From Stromatinia cepivora (Eukaryota; Ascomycota; Leotiomycetes; Helotiales; Sclerotiniaceae), in assembly GCA_014898415.1 (NCBI GenBank), contig RCTD01000047.1:1-64000 (forward strand): 64,000 bases of DNA, written 5' to 3'. Positions 1 to 11,300 of this stretch are shown piece by piece. The notes below the pieces were generated by a model. That model was not told where the DNA came from. It ran no database searches and saw only the letters and a list, made by a program, of their open reading frames with translations. Position 1 is the stretch's first letter, and every line of letters starts with the position of its first letter. The position numbers were made by a program, and so were the translations under genes.

Positions 1-2
1 GT

Positions 3-593
3 ATCGTCAGCAAGTTCAGGGGCAACACCGTACTCAACTATCTCAAATCCAATAATCCTGACGACAAGGCATCTCTTGGCGTTCGCAAGGAAGCCTTGGA
101 TGTCTTCATTAAATCGTGCGCAGGATACTGTGTGATCACCTACCTTCTCGGTGTGGGTGATCGCCATCTGGATAATCTTCTTCTGGCGCCAGATGGTCAT
201 TTCTTTCATGCTGACTTTGGCTTTATCCTTGGTAGAGACCCCAAGCCATTCGCGCCAGCTATGAAACTTTGTAAGGAAATGGTAGACGGTATGGGCGGAT
301 CTATGTCTGAACATTATCCACAGTTTAAGCAGTATTGCTTCACGGCTTATACAACGTTACGGAAGTCTTCGAATTTGATTCTCAATCTTTTCAGTCTCAT
401 GGTTGATGCCAACATTCCGGATATCAAACTTGAGCCAGATAAAGTTGTATTGAAGGTCAAAGAACGTTTTCATCTGGAATTGAGCGAAGAGGATGCAATT
501 AGACACTTTGAAAGGCTGATTGAGGATAGTGCAAATGCTATCTTTCCCGTCGTCATTGATAGGTTGCATGGTTTTGTGCAGCATTTCAGATAG
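3..593 (+). CDS. VPS34: Phosphatidylinositol 3-kinase VPS34, C-terminal part (5'-truncated by window)
   Basis: The reading frame is open from the window edge to a TAG at 591-593, giving 196 residues that form the C-terminal half of a PI3/PI4-kinase catalytic domain. The catalytic loop reads GVGDRHLDNL and is followed by the metal-binding DFG inside HADFGFILGRDPKPF; the frame ends in FVQHFR, a short C-terminal tail as in Vps34 proteins. The family phosphorylates phosphatidylinositol at the 3 position on endosomal and autophagic membranes, in complex with Vps15 and Vps30/Atg6. The DPKPFAPAMKLCKEMV stretch after DFG is typical of class III enzymes rather than TOR or class I kinases. No intron is visible in the part seen. 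Roughly three quarters of the protein (C2 and helical domains) lies outside the window. The call is confident; the symbol follows yeast usage. Confidence 0.95.
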   Translation: MVSKFRGNTVLNYLKSNNPDDKASLGVRKEALDVFIKSCAGYCVITYLLGVGDRHLDNLLLAPDGHFFHADFGFILGRDPKPFAPAMKLCKEMVDGMGGSMSEHYPQFKQYCFTAYTTLRKSSNLILNLFSLMVDANIPDIKLEPDKVVLKVKERFHLELSEEDAIRHFERLIEDSANAIFPVVIDRLHGFVQHFR

Positions 594-1923
594 AAAGGAT
601 GATCAATTAAAGATTGGCGTTTTGGCGTCTATTGCGGCCGGCAATTGTTCGTACATTACTTGGTAGAATTTGCTGGTACTATATTTCACACATAGGTTAT
701 AATCGATTATACTCAATTTCTCTACAGTGTATCAGCAATTTGGGCTCAACATTATACACAATGTTGAAGTGTGGAAAGCACAGCGGCTGGGACTGGCTGT
801 AGACATCTCCCTAGAGCTTCACGGTCGAGCATGTTGTAGGTGGATGGCGATCGGAAGTTTTCAAGTGACGCCCACCTACTGCATGTGTCACTGTATCCCT
901 GAGTGAAGAGCCTGATTTCATAACATACCTGTAAACCTATTTGAACACGATTAGCATTGTTACGCGCATTGGTCTCTGGTCCTCACAGGCTACTTACTCG
1001 TTTCTCTCCGTCATACAAAAAAGACGCTAAACCGAGATAATTTGATGTCTTGTTTATATCACGATAGTAAGTCCTTAGATTCAACCCTTGCATAAACGCA
1101 TTTGAAATTCAATCTCTAACTAACGTGTAACCCATTTCTGTACATCGAAAGATCATTATCTTAAACTACTGCCGAACAATCACCTCAACCTTCGGGCCTT
1201 CAGTAGTCTTTGGTAGATAAGCGCTGGGGTGTTGAAGAGAAAACATTTTGCAGCGCTTGGCCTGTCTGGTGTCTTTGTTTTGATCAATTGATATACTTGT
1301 ACAAAGTCGATTGATTTTAAAGCAGGTAATGGCAAAGGTCTAGAAAAGCTTTCGAGTTTCGGCGAGTGCTGTGCAGCACCTCTTTCCCCTTTCAACTGAT
1401 ATACTTAGCTTAGAAGATAACTGCATTACTACACAGCAATATTATCCAACCAAAGAATGTTCAATTTAGTGGTAGCTTAGAAAGTCCATTCAAACCGAAT
1501 TTATCAGATGAAACCCGTTTCGGAAACGAGAAAAGGCTCCATTGTGCTCAGCCCCTGTCTTGTTCCCTCAGCCATCAAAAGCTTAAACAATCTCAACCAA
1601 CCCCCAGTCACCAAGTACCGTCTCGAGGATCAGATGAGATAGTCTGGTTAGTGGGCTTAATCTAGGAATGCATGCGGATGCACAAGCTGTCTTGGCTTTC
1701 GAACCTCAACTGGTGTTGATCTAAATCTTGAAGTGCTTATGAGAAGGTTGTATTGGGAATTTTAATATGGACGTGCGGGATTGACTAACTAATATTCGCC
1801 ATGTAGGGTAAAATGGTAGCATCGGATGTATGATACCGGGCTCCTTCCTGTCACGGCTGTCACATAAGCTTAGCAGTTGTGCCCTGCTTTTAGTTTGGAA
1901 AGAACTGGGTTGCTAACTATGAT
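594..1923. other. Intergenic, VPS34 3' flank
   Basis: This 1.3-kb stretch of normal base composition lies downstream of the VPS34 stop. I see only short open frames without recognisable protein character. It presumably holds the VPS34 3' UTR and the upstream region of the next gene. No tRNA or repeat was noticed. Confidence 0.5.
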
Positions 1924-1971
1924 CTTTTTATTTTCTCTTTCTTCTCTCTACTCTCCACTCGTCTCTTCTGT
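1924..1971 (+). promoter_or_regulatory. Pyrimidine-rich core-promoter tract
   Basis: The plus strand is almost pure C/T here (TTTTCTCTTTCTTCTCTCTA and following). CT-rich blocks just upstream of transcription starts are common in filamentous ascomycete promoters. It sits ~135 bp upstream of the ATG at 2107, a sensible 5' UTR distance. The assignment is inference from composition and position. Confidence 0.4.
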
Positions 1972-2106
1972 TCAAAACCCAGTTTGTTTTTAGTAAGGGT
2001 TTGAAAATGTAAACCTCCGTCGCATTATGAAAACCAGCACTGACTCACATTCAATCTAAGCCCAGAGGTCGATTCTCATCAAACAATTTGCAGATCATTT
2101 CTCAAA

Positions 2107-2507
2107 ATGTCTTGTTACTGCGCAAACTACTATGTGCGTACCCACACTCTGTTACCTTCACATTCCTGCATACATACACAACATATACATATATCATGTC
2201 CTCACTCACATTGAAAGCAGGGCTCCCTTAACTGCCAGAACATGGTTCCAAGATTCGGAGATCGATGCAGTTTATGTCTTGTAGGCACGGGTTTCCTTTT
2301 TAAATATCTTTGAAGAATCCCAACACGCACTAATTCGCTTCGAAGCCTCAATCTCCCAGTCATAATGATAGGTTTGAATGGAGTGATGCAATTATAGGTC
2401 AACAGTGGCTGGAAAACTCCAGGAGGGAACAGTTGAGAAGGGATGAGGAAAAGTCGAGGATGGAGATAGTTGAGAGGACTATCAAGCGAGGGGGCTGGGC
2501 GAGGTAA
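2107..2507 (+). CDS. Small Cys-rich/charged protein, three exons (hypothetical)
   Basis: This gene does not show as one long frame. Exon 1 starts at the ATG at 2107 and reads MSCYCANYY to 2133. An intron with donor GTGCGT (2134) and acceptor CAG (2218-2220) follows. Exon 2 begins at 2221 and reads GSLNCQNMVPRFGDRCSLC. A second intron leads to exon 3, which reads WLENSRREQLRRDEEKSRM and then an EIVERTIKRGGWAR tail, stop TAA at 2505-2507. The second intron boundaries are ambiguous: donor at 2277 (GTCTTG) with acceptor AG at 2396-2397, or donor at 2281 (GTAGGC) with acceptor CAG at 2403-2405; both keep the frame. Five Cys in the first ~28 residues suggest a small metal-binding or disulphide module, followed by a charged, probably helical tail. 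There is no signal peptide, so a secreted effector is unlikely. The terminal AGGTAAGA also resembles a splice donor, so a further exon is possible. I do not recognise the family. Confidence 0.6.
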
Positions 2508-2945
2508 GAGGTGCGGAAGAGCAAAATGTAATGGGACGATCTGTGGGTGATCGGTATAGCTATGCTCATGGAAGGGTATATAGGAATAAATTGGTGGATG
2601 GGAAAAGTAGGCGTTTGCTTTTGAGAGGCATGACTCTTAGAGCTCGACTCGTATTGTGGAAGGCGTGATGTTAAGATTTCTTGATTTCTTTTCCGAGGAT
2701 AGAGAATCATGCATGGCTCGTCTTTCACGTCTTTTGAATTTGGGTGGAAATAAAAGGCTGAAAGTGAGATAGGGAATGAGTCAACATAGAGTCACGATAG
2801 ATTGGATGAATTATAGCTGAGCCATGTTCAATCATGTACTGGAACATAATGTGAATCTAATTTACTTTTGTAGGAAATGATTCCTGGGTATAAAATCTCC
2901 GAGATCCAAACATACACCAAACTCCTGGGGAAAAGTTCCTCGCCA
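2508..2945. other. Convergent 3' intergenic region
   Basis: The small plus-strand gene and the minus-strand PRP38 gene converge here, so this is presumably both 3' UTRs. The minus-strand open frame over 2399-2728 has no recognisable motif and partly overlaps exon 3 of the small gene, so I treat it as a shadow. Confidence 0.5.
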
Positions 2946-3725
2946 TTACAGGCTATCCTGTCTGTTCGGAGAGGCTTTGTCTGACGGGTCCACATCCATT
3001 TTTTCTCCTTCCTCTACCGTCTCCTCCCCGAATTCATCCCCGGGACTATCCGCACTCTCTGATCCCGCACCGTTCTTCACCACCTCAACCTCGCCCTCAC
3101 TCTCACTCTCATCCAACAGGTCCTCAATATCTCCCAACGGACTAATCCTTGGCTCCAACACCCCCAGGTCCTCCAGTATCTCCCTCTTTGGCATTTTCCA
3201 CAACGTTGTGCCACACACCCTATCCTTCGTCAACAAATCATCCACGAATTGATCCATGAACGTCAACGTTGTCCCTGTCCTTGTCTTTCTTCTCAGTTTT
3301 CTCCTATCGTCCAAATAACCTTCCAACACCATAAAGACATCTTTAGCCTGTCTTGTCATCCTCCAATAAAACAATGCTAATGCTCTCAAATACTTGAACT
3401 TCTCCCCCCCGTATCCCATATATTCCTGCAATATCTCATCACTGGGCCCTAGTTGTAATAATTTAAAGGCAAGACATAAAAATGGCGAAGGCCGTTGCGA
3501 ATCTCCGTATGTGCCGGCGATAAATGTTACATGGGAAACGACGCGCGATACGATATCAGCTTCGTTGAGAGCAAAACATTGGTCTTTCCAGAAATAACAA
3601 TCAACAATGCGTTCGCGAACAGGTTTCTCGAGGATAGTGGCGGGATTGAGACCGTTGGGGGCAAGGGGACCAGTATTGCCGCGTTCGTCGAGGAAACACT
3701 TTTCATCGGCGCGGTGGGTAGTCAT
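2946..3725 (-). CDS. PRP38: Pre-mRNA-splicing factor 38 (PRP38 family)
   Basis: A single 259-codon frame, ATG at 3723-3725 and stop at 2946-2948, with no intron needed. Residues ~20-200 are the PRP38 domain. Visible family hallmarks include NGLNPATILEKPVRERI near the start, YFWKDQCFALNEADIV, PSPFLCLAFKLLQLGPSDEI, and YLRALALFYWRMTRQAKDVF. Prp38 belongs to the U4/U6.U5 tri-snRNP and is needed for spliceosome activation (U4 release) in the nucleus. After the domain the protein ends in an acidic Ser/Glu/Asp-rich tail (residues ~205-259), low in complexity and probably disordered; fungal orthologues vary most in this part. The gene is divergent from the membrane-protein gene starting at 4156 and shares a ~430-bp upstream region with it. 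Codon use is normal and there is no RIP damage. Confidence 0.95.
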   Translation of the reverse strand: MTTHRADEKCFLDERGNTGPLAPNGLNPATILEKPVRERIVDCYFWKDQCFALNEADIVSRVVSHVTFIAGTYGDSQRPSPFLCLAFKLLQLGPSDEILQEYMGYGGEKFKYLRALALFYWRMTRQAKDVFMVLEGYLDDRRKLRRKTRTGTTLTFMDQFVDDLLTKDRVCGTTLWKMPKREILEDLGVLEPRISPLGDIEDLLDESESEGEVEVVKNGAGSESADSPGDEFGEETVEEGEKMDVDPSDKASPNRQDSL

Positions 3726-4155
3726 TTTAAATTTTGAATGAATGAGAAGCTTCGTTTGAAAAGGACGTAAGTTCTATGGACAGCCAGGAGGTGGAAGTTT
3801 TCCAATGAACGAGGCGAAGACTTTAAGGTTTAATTCATTAGTGGGTGAGAGTGTGAGTGAGTGGATGATTGATTATCGATTATCGGTGTTTCACGAACTT
3901 GAGATGATGAGATTATGAGATGACCTCAGGTACTTTTTCCCTTATCACGCATTATGGTTGATAAGTTGCTGCGTTAACCAGCCACTATTTTCCGCGCATC
4001 ATCGTATTTGATGTAATCTTACAACATGAGTAAATTACATTACACTACATACAGTACTTCAATTAATGTTATCAAATGTTATTTGTATCCATATTTTTTC
4101 TAAAAAGTCTCAATTTGTCCTCAACGTCGCGAACTTAAAGGCATTTAGTGAAAAG
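3726..4155. promoter_or_regulatory. Shared divergent promoter region
   Basis: 430 bp separate the PRP38 start (reading left) from the proposed start of the next gene (reading right), so both promoters must lie here. I see a GTGAGTGAGTG-type GT/GA-rich patch near 3840-3862, an imperfect GATTGATTATCGATTATCGG repeat near 3868-3887, and an ACATTACACTACATAC stretch near 4036. None is a recognised factor site. An in-frame upstream ATG at 4066 could lengthen the plus-strand gene. Confidence 0.4.
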
Positions 4156-4895
4156 ATGCTTCTCACATCCGGACAAGTCTCAGTTGCAATATCTTCTTTT
4201 ATTGGTATGTACGAGTTATCTTTCTGCCACATTCCTAGAAGACTATTTCAAACCCACTACTCGGTATTGGAATACCATCCCGTCTCAGATGGTTACGATT
4301 TAAAACTAACCGAAAGTCTTCAGTGTTTTTTTTTACTACAGCCCTCTTCCTCTCCGGCTATGTCCTCCAACAGCAAACGGTGCGCGATCTGAGAGAAGCT
4401 ATCAAACCCCAATTTCAGGCAAAATTGGTGGGCCTGGACGTTTCAAATAACTTGAATATGAATGCCGATAGGAGTGGAAGGAAAGGTCAGGTGGAAGTCT
4501 TCCTGCCCAAAAAGTTTGAGGTGGAAGAGGTGCGGGAAGATGATATGAAAGTGGAGATCAAAAGAGATATGGAAGCCGAACGGGATGGAGTGGGTGGAGA
4601 AAGGAAGAAAGTTAAAAAGACGAGGAGTGGGGGGACTAAAGACTGGAGTGTCATTGAGGGGAGGCTCATTGAGGAGAGGCTCATTGAGGCGCAGAAGAAA
4701 CATGGAGTTGGGGAAGAGGAAGATTCTGGGTCGATAGATGATTTGGACAGCATTGGAAGAGAAGAAAGAGGAATCACAGTTCCGGAAAAACCGTTAAGTC
4801 GTGCAGAGAGGAGGAGAAAGATCAAAGAAGACCTCTTAACATCCGGGGAAGGGGAAACCTTCACTGGGTACCGGAGACGTGTTCCGGTTGCCTGA
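4156..4895 (+). CDS. Two-exon gene, single-pass membrane protein of ~200 residues (conserved-type hypothetical)
   Basis: Exon 1 is 4156-4204 (MLLTSGQVSVAISSFI plus one base). The intron is 4205-4341, with a strong GTATGT donor and a polypyrimidine tract before the CAG acceptor. Exon 2 is 4342-4895, TGA at 4893-4895. The spliced protein is ~200 residues. Residues ~9-25 (VAISSFIALFLSGYVL) form one hydrophobic membrane segment with few residues before it. The rest is hydrophilic and charged, with a KKVKK basic cluster, an acidic stretch (GEEEDSGSIDDLDS) and an RAERRRKIKEDL helix near the C terminus. The architecture suggests a tail-out organelle or ER membrane protein; I cannot name a function. 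Residues around IEGRLIEERLIEAQ come from a small in-frame tandem repeat at ~4657-4690. An in-frame ATG at 4066 would add 30 residues; I preferred 4156 because it puts the membrane segment at the N terminus. Confidence 0.75.
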
Positions 4896-5199
4896 ATGTG
4901 AGGCGGGTCTTGGGTGTGTGGATAGGAGAGGGTATGTTTTGATATAATATGTTGTATATGTTTGGAGTTTGGGGACTTTTATTTGAATCGGTCAAATAAA
5001 TCTATGCGGGAAACGAAAGATGCATCTTCGTTGGACCAATGAAGCTGTATCGGGTGCCAAAGGAAAGAATTGGTGAACAGAGTACTTTTGTACAAACTCG
5101 GGCGCTTTTCAGTACTCTGCAACATTGAGAAAATTATCTGTATTTAAGGATGAGGTTTCGCAGATGCTCAAACTCGAGATGAACATAATAAATAATATA
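4896..5199. other. 3' flank of the last gene, before the composition break
   Basis: Normal-composition sequence with GATATAATATGTTGTATATG and TCAAATAAATCTATG, plausible 3' processing signals. A/T content rises abruptly from ~5200. Confidence 0.45.
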
Positions 5200-5377
5200 A
5201 AGTTGTTTCTATATAATCATCATAATGTAGAGATACTCCCATCTAGACTTGAACTTATAAACGAAATATAAAATAATAATTTTAAAAATATAACTATTAA
5301 AATAACTTTCAAAGAAATAACATTCTTTATATAATAGTAATCATCGAAAAGATAATAAGAATATAAAGTTTATATTT

Positions 5378-5522
5378 TATCACGGCGGTGATAGGACCTT
5401 AGGTAATATAATAATATTCTATATAGAAGAAAAGAAAGTACAGGAGTATTTCTGATTATATAGAGAATAATGAATATTTGAGGAATTTATATTAATTAGG
5501 AATAAATAATAAATATATAATA
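5378..5522 (+). repeat. RIP-mutated relative of the 149-bp solo LTR
   Basis: It begins TATCACGGCGGTG followed by ATAGGACCTTAGG, the same order as the GC-normal solo LTR at 15608-15756. The remainder aligns by C-to-T and G-to-A changes to a likely end near 5522. Flanking 5-mers (TATTT and ATATT) do not match, so it is not a clean solo insertion. It sits at the edge of the AT-rich domain. Confidence 0.6.
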
Positions 5523-6199
5523 ATATTATTTTTTTGGAAATCTTATTTGTTTTTAAACAATCAAATATATTTAATTAATACTTTTAGGATTTTCTATATA
5601 ATCTTTTAAGATTTTTGATTTCCTTTATAATTCTTTTTTTGATATTATATTATATATTATTGTTTTTTAAAAAGATTTTAAAAATTATTTGATTTATTTT
5701 CAATCAAATAAATTATGTTGTTTTGTATTTTATAATATTATTAATAATATTGATATTTCTATTTTCGAATAGATTGATATTTATGGTGATGGGTTAGATT
5801 TCTTTAAAATGTAATTAATAATATTTTATTAAGAAGAAAAATTCAAAAATTTATTATTGATTATTAAATAAATATATAATATTTTTATTTAATTAAAGAA
5901 TGATATTTATCTTTGTTATAATTATTTAAAATATTTTTAAAGTTTTATTTTTATATAGATTCAATTTTATTTTATTTTTTTGAATATTCTATTATATATT
6001 ATAATTATTTCGGAATTATTAATTATTATTTACTTTGAAAAGATAATTTATATATATATTAATAATAAAAATAAATAATAAAAAACAAGAAAGATTTGTA
6101 TATTCTTAAATAATTGAATTAAATATATATATCAATATATTTTTATAATTTTATATAAATCAATTTATTTATTATCGATTTTCTTTATTTTACAAATTA
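5523..6199. other. AT-rich sequence, nothing recognised
   Basis: Heavily A/T sequence between the LTR relative and the first Gypsy element. I see no coding signature on either strand. Confidence 0.4.
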
Positions 6200-6488
6200 T
6201 GTCAGAATTACAAATGGCAAAGAATCATTTAGTCTTAGAACAATAGTAAAACTTTTCATTATTCTTTTTCTATTTAGAGAATCTTTTTTTTAAATTCAAT
6301 AAAGAATAATATCGGAATAATAATAAATCGTCGATTGTATATTAGAATTTAATAAATACAGAGATTTTGTCGAGTTTTTTAATCGAATGATAATATATCG
6401 TTGATTGTATATTTATTTTTAATAATAAAACTATTTCTTTATAGAATTTCTTAACTTTATTAATAATATCCTTTTAGCAATTGTAACA
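6200..6488 (-). repeat. 3' LTR of the 6.2-13.4 kb Gypsy element
   Basis: 289 bp, starts TGTCAGAATTAC and ends GCAATTGTAACA in plus orientation. Relative to the other LTR its differences are C-to-T with G kept (for example ATCGTCGATTGTATATTAG), so mutation hit mainly the C's of this strand. Confidence 0.88.
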
Positions 6489-7364
6489 AAACCTTTTTTT
6501 CAAGGTTTCATTTACGAGAAATTTATGAATTGCTAGTATATTTATAATTACAAAGAGTTATCGATTAATAATATAGTTATAATATATAATTATTTTTGTA
6601 TAACAAATAAAAAGATAAATAATAACAATAATAATCATAATAACAAAAATAATATATAATCTACTTTTTGAAAACTATATAAATTTTTCGGAATCCTATC
6701 TTCGATTTTTTGTAACTTTTTCGTTACTATTGTAATATTATATTTTAAAACTATTATTATTTTCTTTAATATATCTCAATCTTTTCCTGAATTAATAGTA
6801 TATTCAATTTATATACCTTTGTAATTTATATATCCTATATATCTTTATTATACTAAATATATTACTTATTATAATAATATAAAATCTTTATTTAAAAAAA
6901 TAATAAACAAAGAATACTTTTTTCCAAAAGAATCCGATTTTATATATATGAAATATACTTAAAAGAAGAAATTTTATATAATATTATTAGAAGATATCAA
7001 TTCTATAATAAATCGTTTATTATAGTTTTGCTATGAATAATAAATAATCGAAATAGATTCATTTGAAAAAATTATATTATTAAGGAAATTGAAGAATCAA
7101 CAAATTAAATTTATATAAAAAATAAAGATTTTCTTTTGTAAATAAAAGAAATATAATTTGATATAATTATTTTATAATATAAAGGAAATTATATTAATAT
7201 TAAATATATGAATAAAAAAGTTGATAAAATTGATAGAAATATATATAGATTTATAATATTATTTTATCAATATATTCAATATAATTTATTGTTTTTTTTA
7301 TTAATAATTATATAATTATATTAATATTCTATAAATAAATCAACAAATAAAAATAAACTGGAAG

Positions 7365-8240
7365 ATACTATTGGCAAAAAAAAATGGAAAGGAAATCCCT
7401 AAAACTTTCTTAATTCGATTCAAATCGTCGAAATCTATTTATATTTTATCAACGAAATCAATATATCGAAAAATAATTAAAAACAAAACCAAAAGTATTC
7501 AAAGTATTAATAAAATATTAATAAAGAAATTACGAGTCGTTACATTTCAAATAATCGAAGCAAAATCTATTAGAAAAACTTTTAAATCGATTTCTATTAA
7601 AAGAAAAGTATTAAAATCAATTGAACTTTTTGATAACAATAATAAGGATTTATAATAATCTAATATTAAATTATCAAATTTTAAAAGGCTTAAAAAAAAA
7701 GATTTTGATAATTAATATATTATTTTCATTTTCGATAAATTCTAGTAAATTAAATCTAATTCCGAAAACAAGTATAATATTGTTAATCGATTATCAAGAA
7801 ATATTAATAGTTTAAATAAAATTAATAACATTTATAATAAAGAAAACAATAATTCAAATTAAGGGTTTCGATTTTTTGAAGGACTTTAATAATAATAATA
7901 TAAATACTATTCTAAATGAATATAATCAATTAACAAAAGAATTTCTAAATCAATATAACGAATATAATAAATTGAATTTAATTAATCAATAATTAAATAT
8001 TAATAGATCTTTTAAATCTCAATTACAAAATGTAAATAAATCTCTCTTTATATTTACTTTTACAATAATTCTATAAATTTTCTATCAGAATCCTATTACT
8101 AAAAAATATATTCAGCGAATATTCTATTAATCAATAGAATCGAATACTAATAAGGATTTGGGTAATATAGATAAAAATGAATTATTAAAAAAGGAGATAT
8201 GAAAACAAAAGAAATATAAATATCTGATAATGAAATTAAA
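7365..8240 (+). other. Candidate antisense frame in the 3' part of the Gypsy element
   Basis: Opposite to pol, between the chromodomain end (~8330) and the 3' LTR, a frame runs free of stops for ~94 codons (from ~7365, LLAKKNGKEIPKTFL, to ~7653). It then continues to ~8240 interrupted only by TAA, TAG and TGA codons that fit mutated Gln or Trp. The composition is Lys/Ser-rich at the start and Gln/Asn-rich later. No ATG is present at the start; an ATA at 7365 could be a mutated ATG. It resembles no domain I recognise. It could be a real antisense gene carried by the element, the remains of a gag-like protein from another element, or chance. Confidence 0.3.
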
Positions 8241-8329
8241 ATAATATATTTTTAATAATATATTAAAATAAATAGATTGAATAAGGGTTTTTAAATATAG
8301 ATATTCTAATTTTCTAATACAAATACAAA

Positions 8330-11300
8330 TCTCTTTTGTTTTTTATAATATATTTTCTTTTTTGTAGTTTTTCAAATGCTTTTTGATATATATTAAGTTT
8401 TATAAAACTTTCTATATATCTTTTATTAATTGATAACCATTTTATTATATTAGATATTATATTTCTTATTCTTTTTTTCTATGAATTAATATTTTTTCGA
8501 CTTTATATTCTATATATCCTTCGATTTCTTCAAAAAATAAAGCATCAAAAATATCTTTATATTCAAATTATAATTCGAATAATAAAATATGAAAAATATT
8601 ATATATTTTATATAATAACAAAAATACTAATTTATATATTTGTTTTATTTATAATATTGATAATAATAAAAGGATCTATAAAACGATCAAAGAATTTCTT
8701 TTTGGATTATAATTGTTTGATATTTTTGATACTGAATATAATCTTATTATCGATATACAATCGTTAGAATAAATCTTTTTTGTTATTTTTCGATCTTTTC
8801 TTCATTAAATTATTCCAAATTTCTATCAGCTTTGTTTTTTCTTGATTTAATAATTCGATATATTCTTATATAATAAATACTTTCTTTTTGATATCAATAT
8901 TCTTATCAATATACCTAAATATAAATAGATATTTATATATTATTTTAAAGAATATTTCATCAATTATATTATATTATATTATATTATATTATAAATAAAT
9001 TCCATTAAAAATAATAACAATACCTAATTATCTTGTTTTCAATTAGTATAACAAATAATATAATGAATTAGATTCTGATTTTATCGTTTTATATAATTAT
9101 TGATTTATAAATAGAATATTATCAATAATTTATAATATATTCTTAAATAGAAAAACAAACTGCTTCAAAATTTGTTTGCAAATTATAATCCTTAATCCGA
9201 AGTTTTTTTTTTAATATATCGAAATCCTAAAAAATATATCAAAACAAAATCTCTATTAATTCGAATAAAATTATCATTTTATTAATTAAAATATATTAAA
9301 CAAATTTTATATATTTATTAATAATAATAAGGATAATATTATATATATATTTATTTATCTTTGAAGAAAATAGATTTGTAATAAAATTCATTATTATTTC
9401 TTTTCAAGAATCAAAAAGGAATAATAGGATTTGTAATTCATTATAAAATTGATAACATTTTATAATTATTTATTAATAAATAGTATATATTTGTATATAC
9501 TTTTTTATATCTTTTATTATACTAAATCAGAAATATTTGTTTTTCGGAATTTTCTAGGTTTTTTTGATACCCTAATAATCTTCTATAAAATTATTATAAT
9601 AAACCTTTAAGATTTCGATCTTTATAACTTCATTTAATAATATAAAGATATACTTATTATAGATAAACAAATCATTAATATTAATCTTTTAAAATATAAT
9701 ATCTTTAATTGAATTATATCGATATTTTAAATACTCTTTACTTTTTATAAAATCATAATTTTTTTAAAATTACAATAAAGCATTTTTTATTAATTTCAAT
9801 ATTAATTCAAATATTATTTTATTGTTAATTAATATATTAGTTATTCAATGTAGTATCAATTATTTGTAATTAATTTCTACTAACAATTTTCTAGAATTAT
9901 ATAAAAACAAATTATACCTTTTTCATTGGAAAAGATTTATAGTATTTTATAAGGATTCTATTTCTACTTTCGAAAAAAAGAAAATTACAATTATCATTAT
10001 AATACTTTTCAATTTATTTTGTAATATAAATAATATTTCATTGATATTATTTATATTTTCAATATAATCTGATTATCTTAATGAATTATTAATAAAATTT
10101 AATTTGTTTGATTTATAAATGATTATGAAATTGTAAATAATCAAAACTTCGATCTATTATATTTGTTTATCATTAAATTCTTTTTTCTTTATAAAATATT
10201 GAAGATTATTATAATCTATTTTAATTATAATAATATATCAATTATTTGTAATATAATATTATCATTGAACAAAAGTTATATAAATAATCAAAAATTCTTG
10301 ATTATAAATAAAGTATTTTTATTTTATTGAATTGAATTTCTTTGAATAAAAGGTAATAGAATGTTATCAAGAAATAATAAAATCGTTTTTATTATCAAAG
10401 AATAATTGAGAAAGTATATATTCTGATACAAATCTAAAAGTATCTATTTCGATTAAAATTCGGAATACTGAATCGAAATATCAAAGTATCGGTATAATAA
10501 TAAAGATTTGTTTTAAATTATCAAAGACATTTTAAATTTTTTGGTTTATTTGAATTTCGATATAGTTTTTCTTTTTTTGATATTTTATAATAGATTTGTT
10601 AAATTATAAACAATTTACAAATAAACTATAATAAATCATTAATAAAAATTTGAATTTCGTAAAAGGATATCGATATTGATTATTCAATAATAATTTGAAT
10701 TTTATTCGATTTTATAATACAAATACTCTTTGTAAGATTGATGAATATTTAATTGATATATATCTGAAAGATAATAAAGATATTGATTAGATTAAAAGAT
10801 ATAATTGAATATTCGAAGTATTTGTAATAAATATAGAATATTATTTTCTATTTGTTATCTTTTTATATATATATTTAATAATATATATTTTTAAGATTGA
10901 ATTTTGTAAAAAAAAACCCTTTATTTTAAACAATTTAATAATTCATTAATTAAATATAAAGGAATATAATTCTTTTTTGTAATCCAATTGAAATCATAAT
11001 AATCGATATATAATTGATAATCACTATTTTTTTGAAATAAATATAATCAAGACTTTAACAAAGTTAATCGAATAACAAATCCAACTTTTTTTTTAATACT
11101 TTCCAAAATATTTTTTTAAAATTGTTAATTCCTTTTTCAAAAGAGTATATATTGAATTTTGAAGAGAAATTGATCCAGATTCAAAATCAATATAATATTC
11201 TATTGGATAATAATCAAAAAATATATTACTTTTGTTTTCGAAAAAGATTTATTTGTATTCTTTATATTTAAGAAATATTTAAAAAATTAATAATATAAAG

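Noticed and set aside
614..1395. Open frames at 614-802 (+) and 1180-1395 (-) as small genes
   Set aside because: No conserved motif, no promoter-like context and no splice support; they lie in the VPS34 3' flank.
2399..2728. 109-codon minus-strand frame as a gene
   Set aside because: It partly overlaps exon 3 of the plus-strand small gene and reads as low-complexity Ser/Pro/Ile text without domain character.
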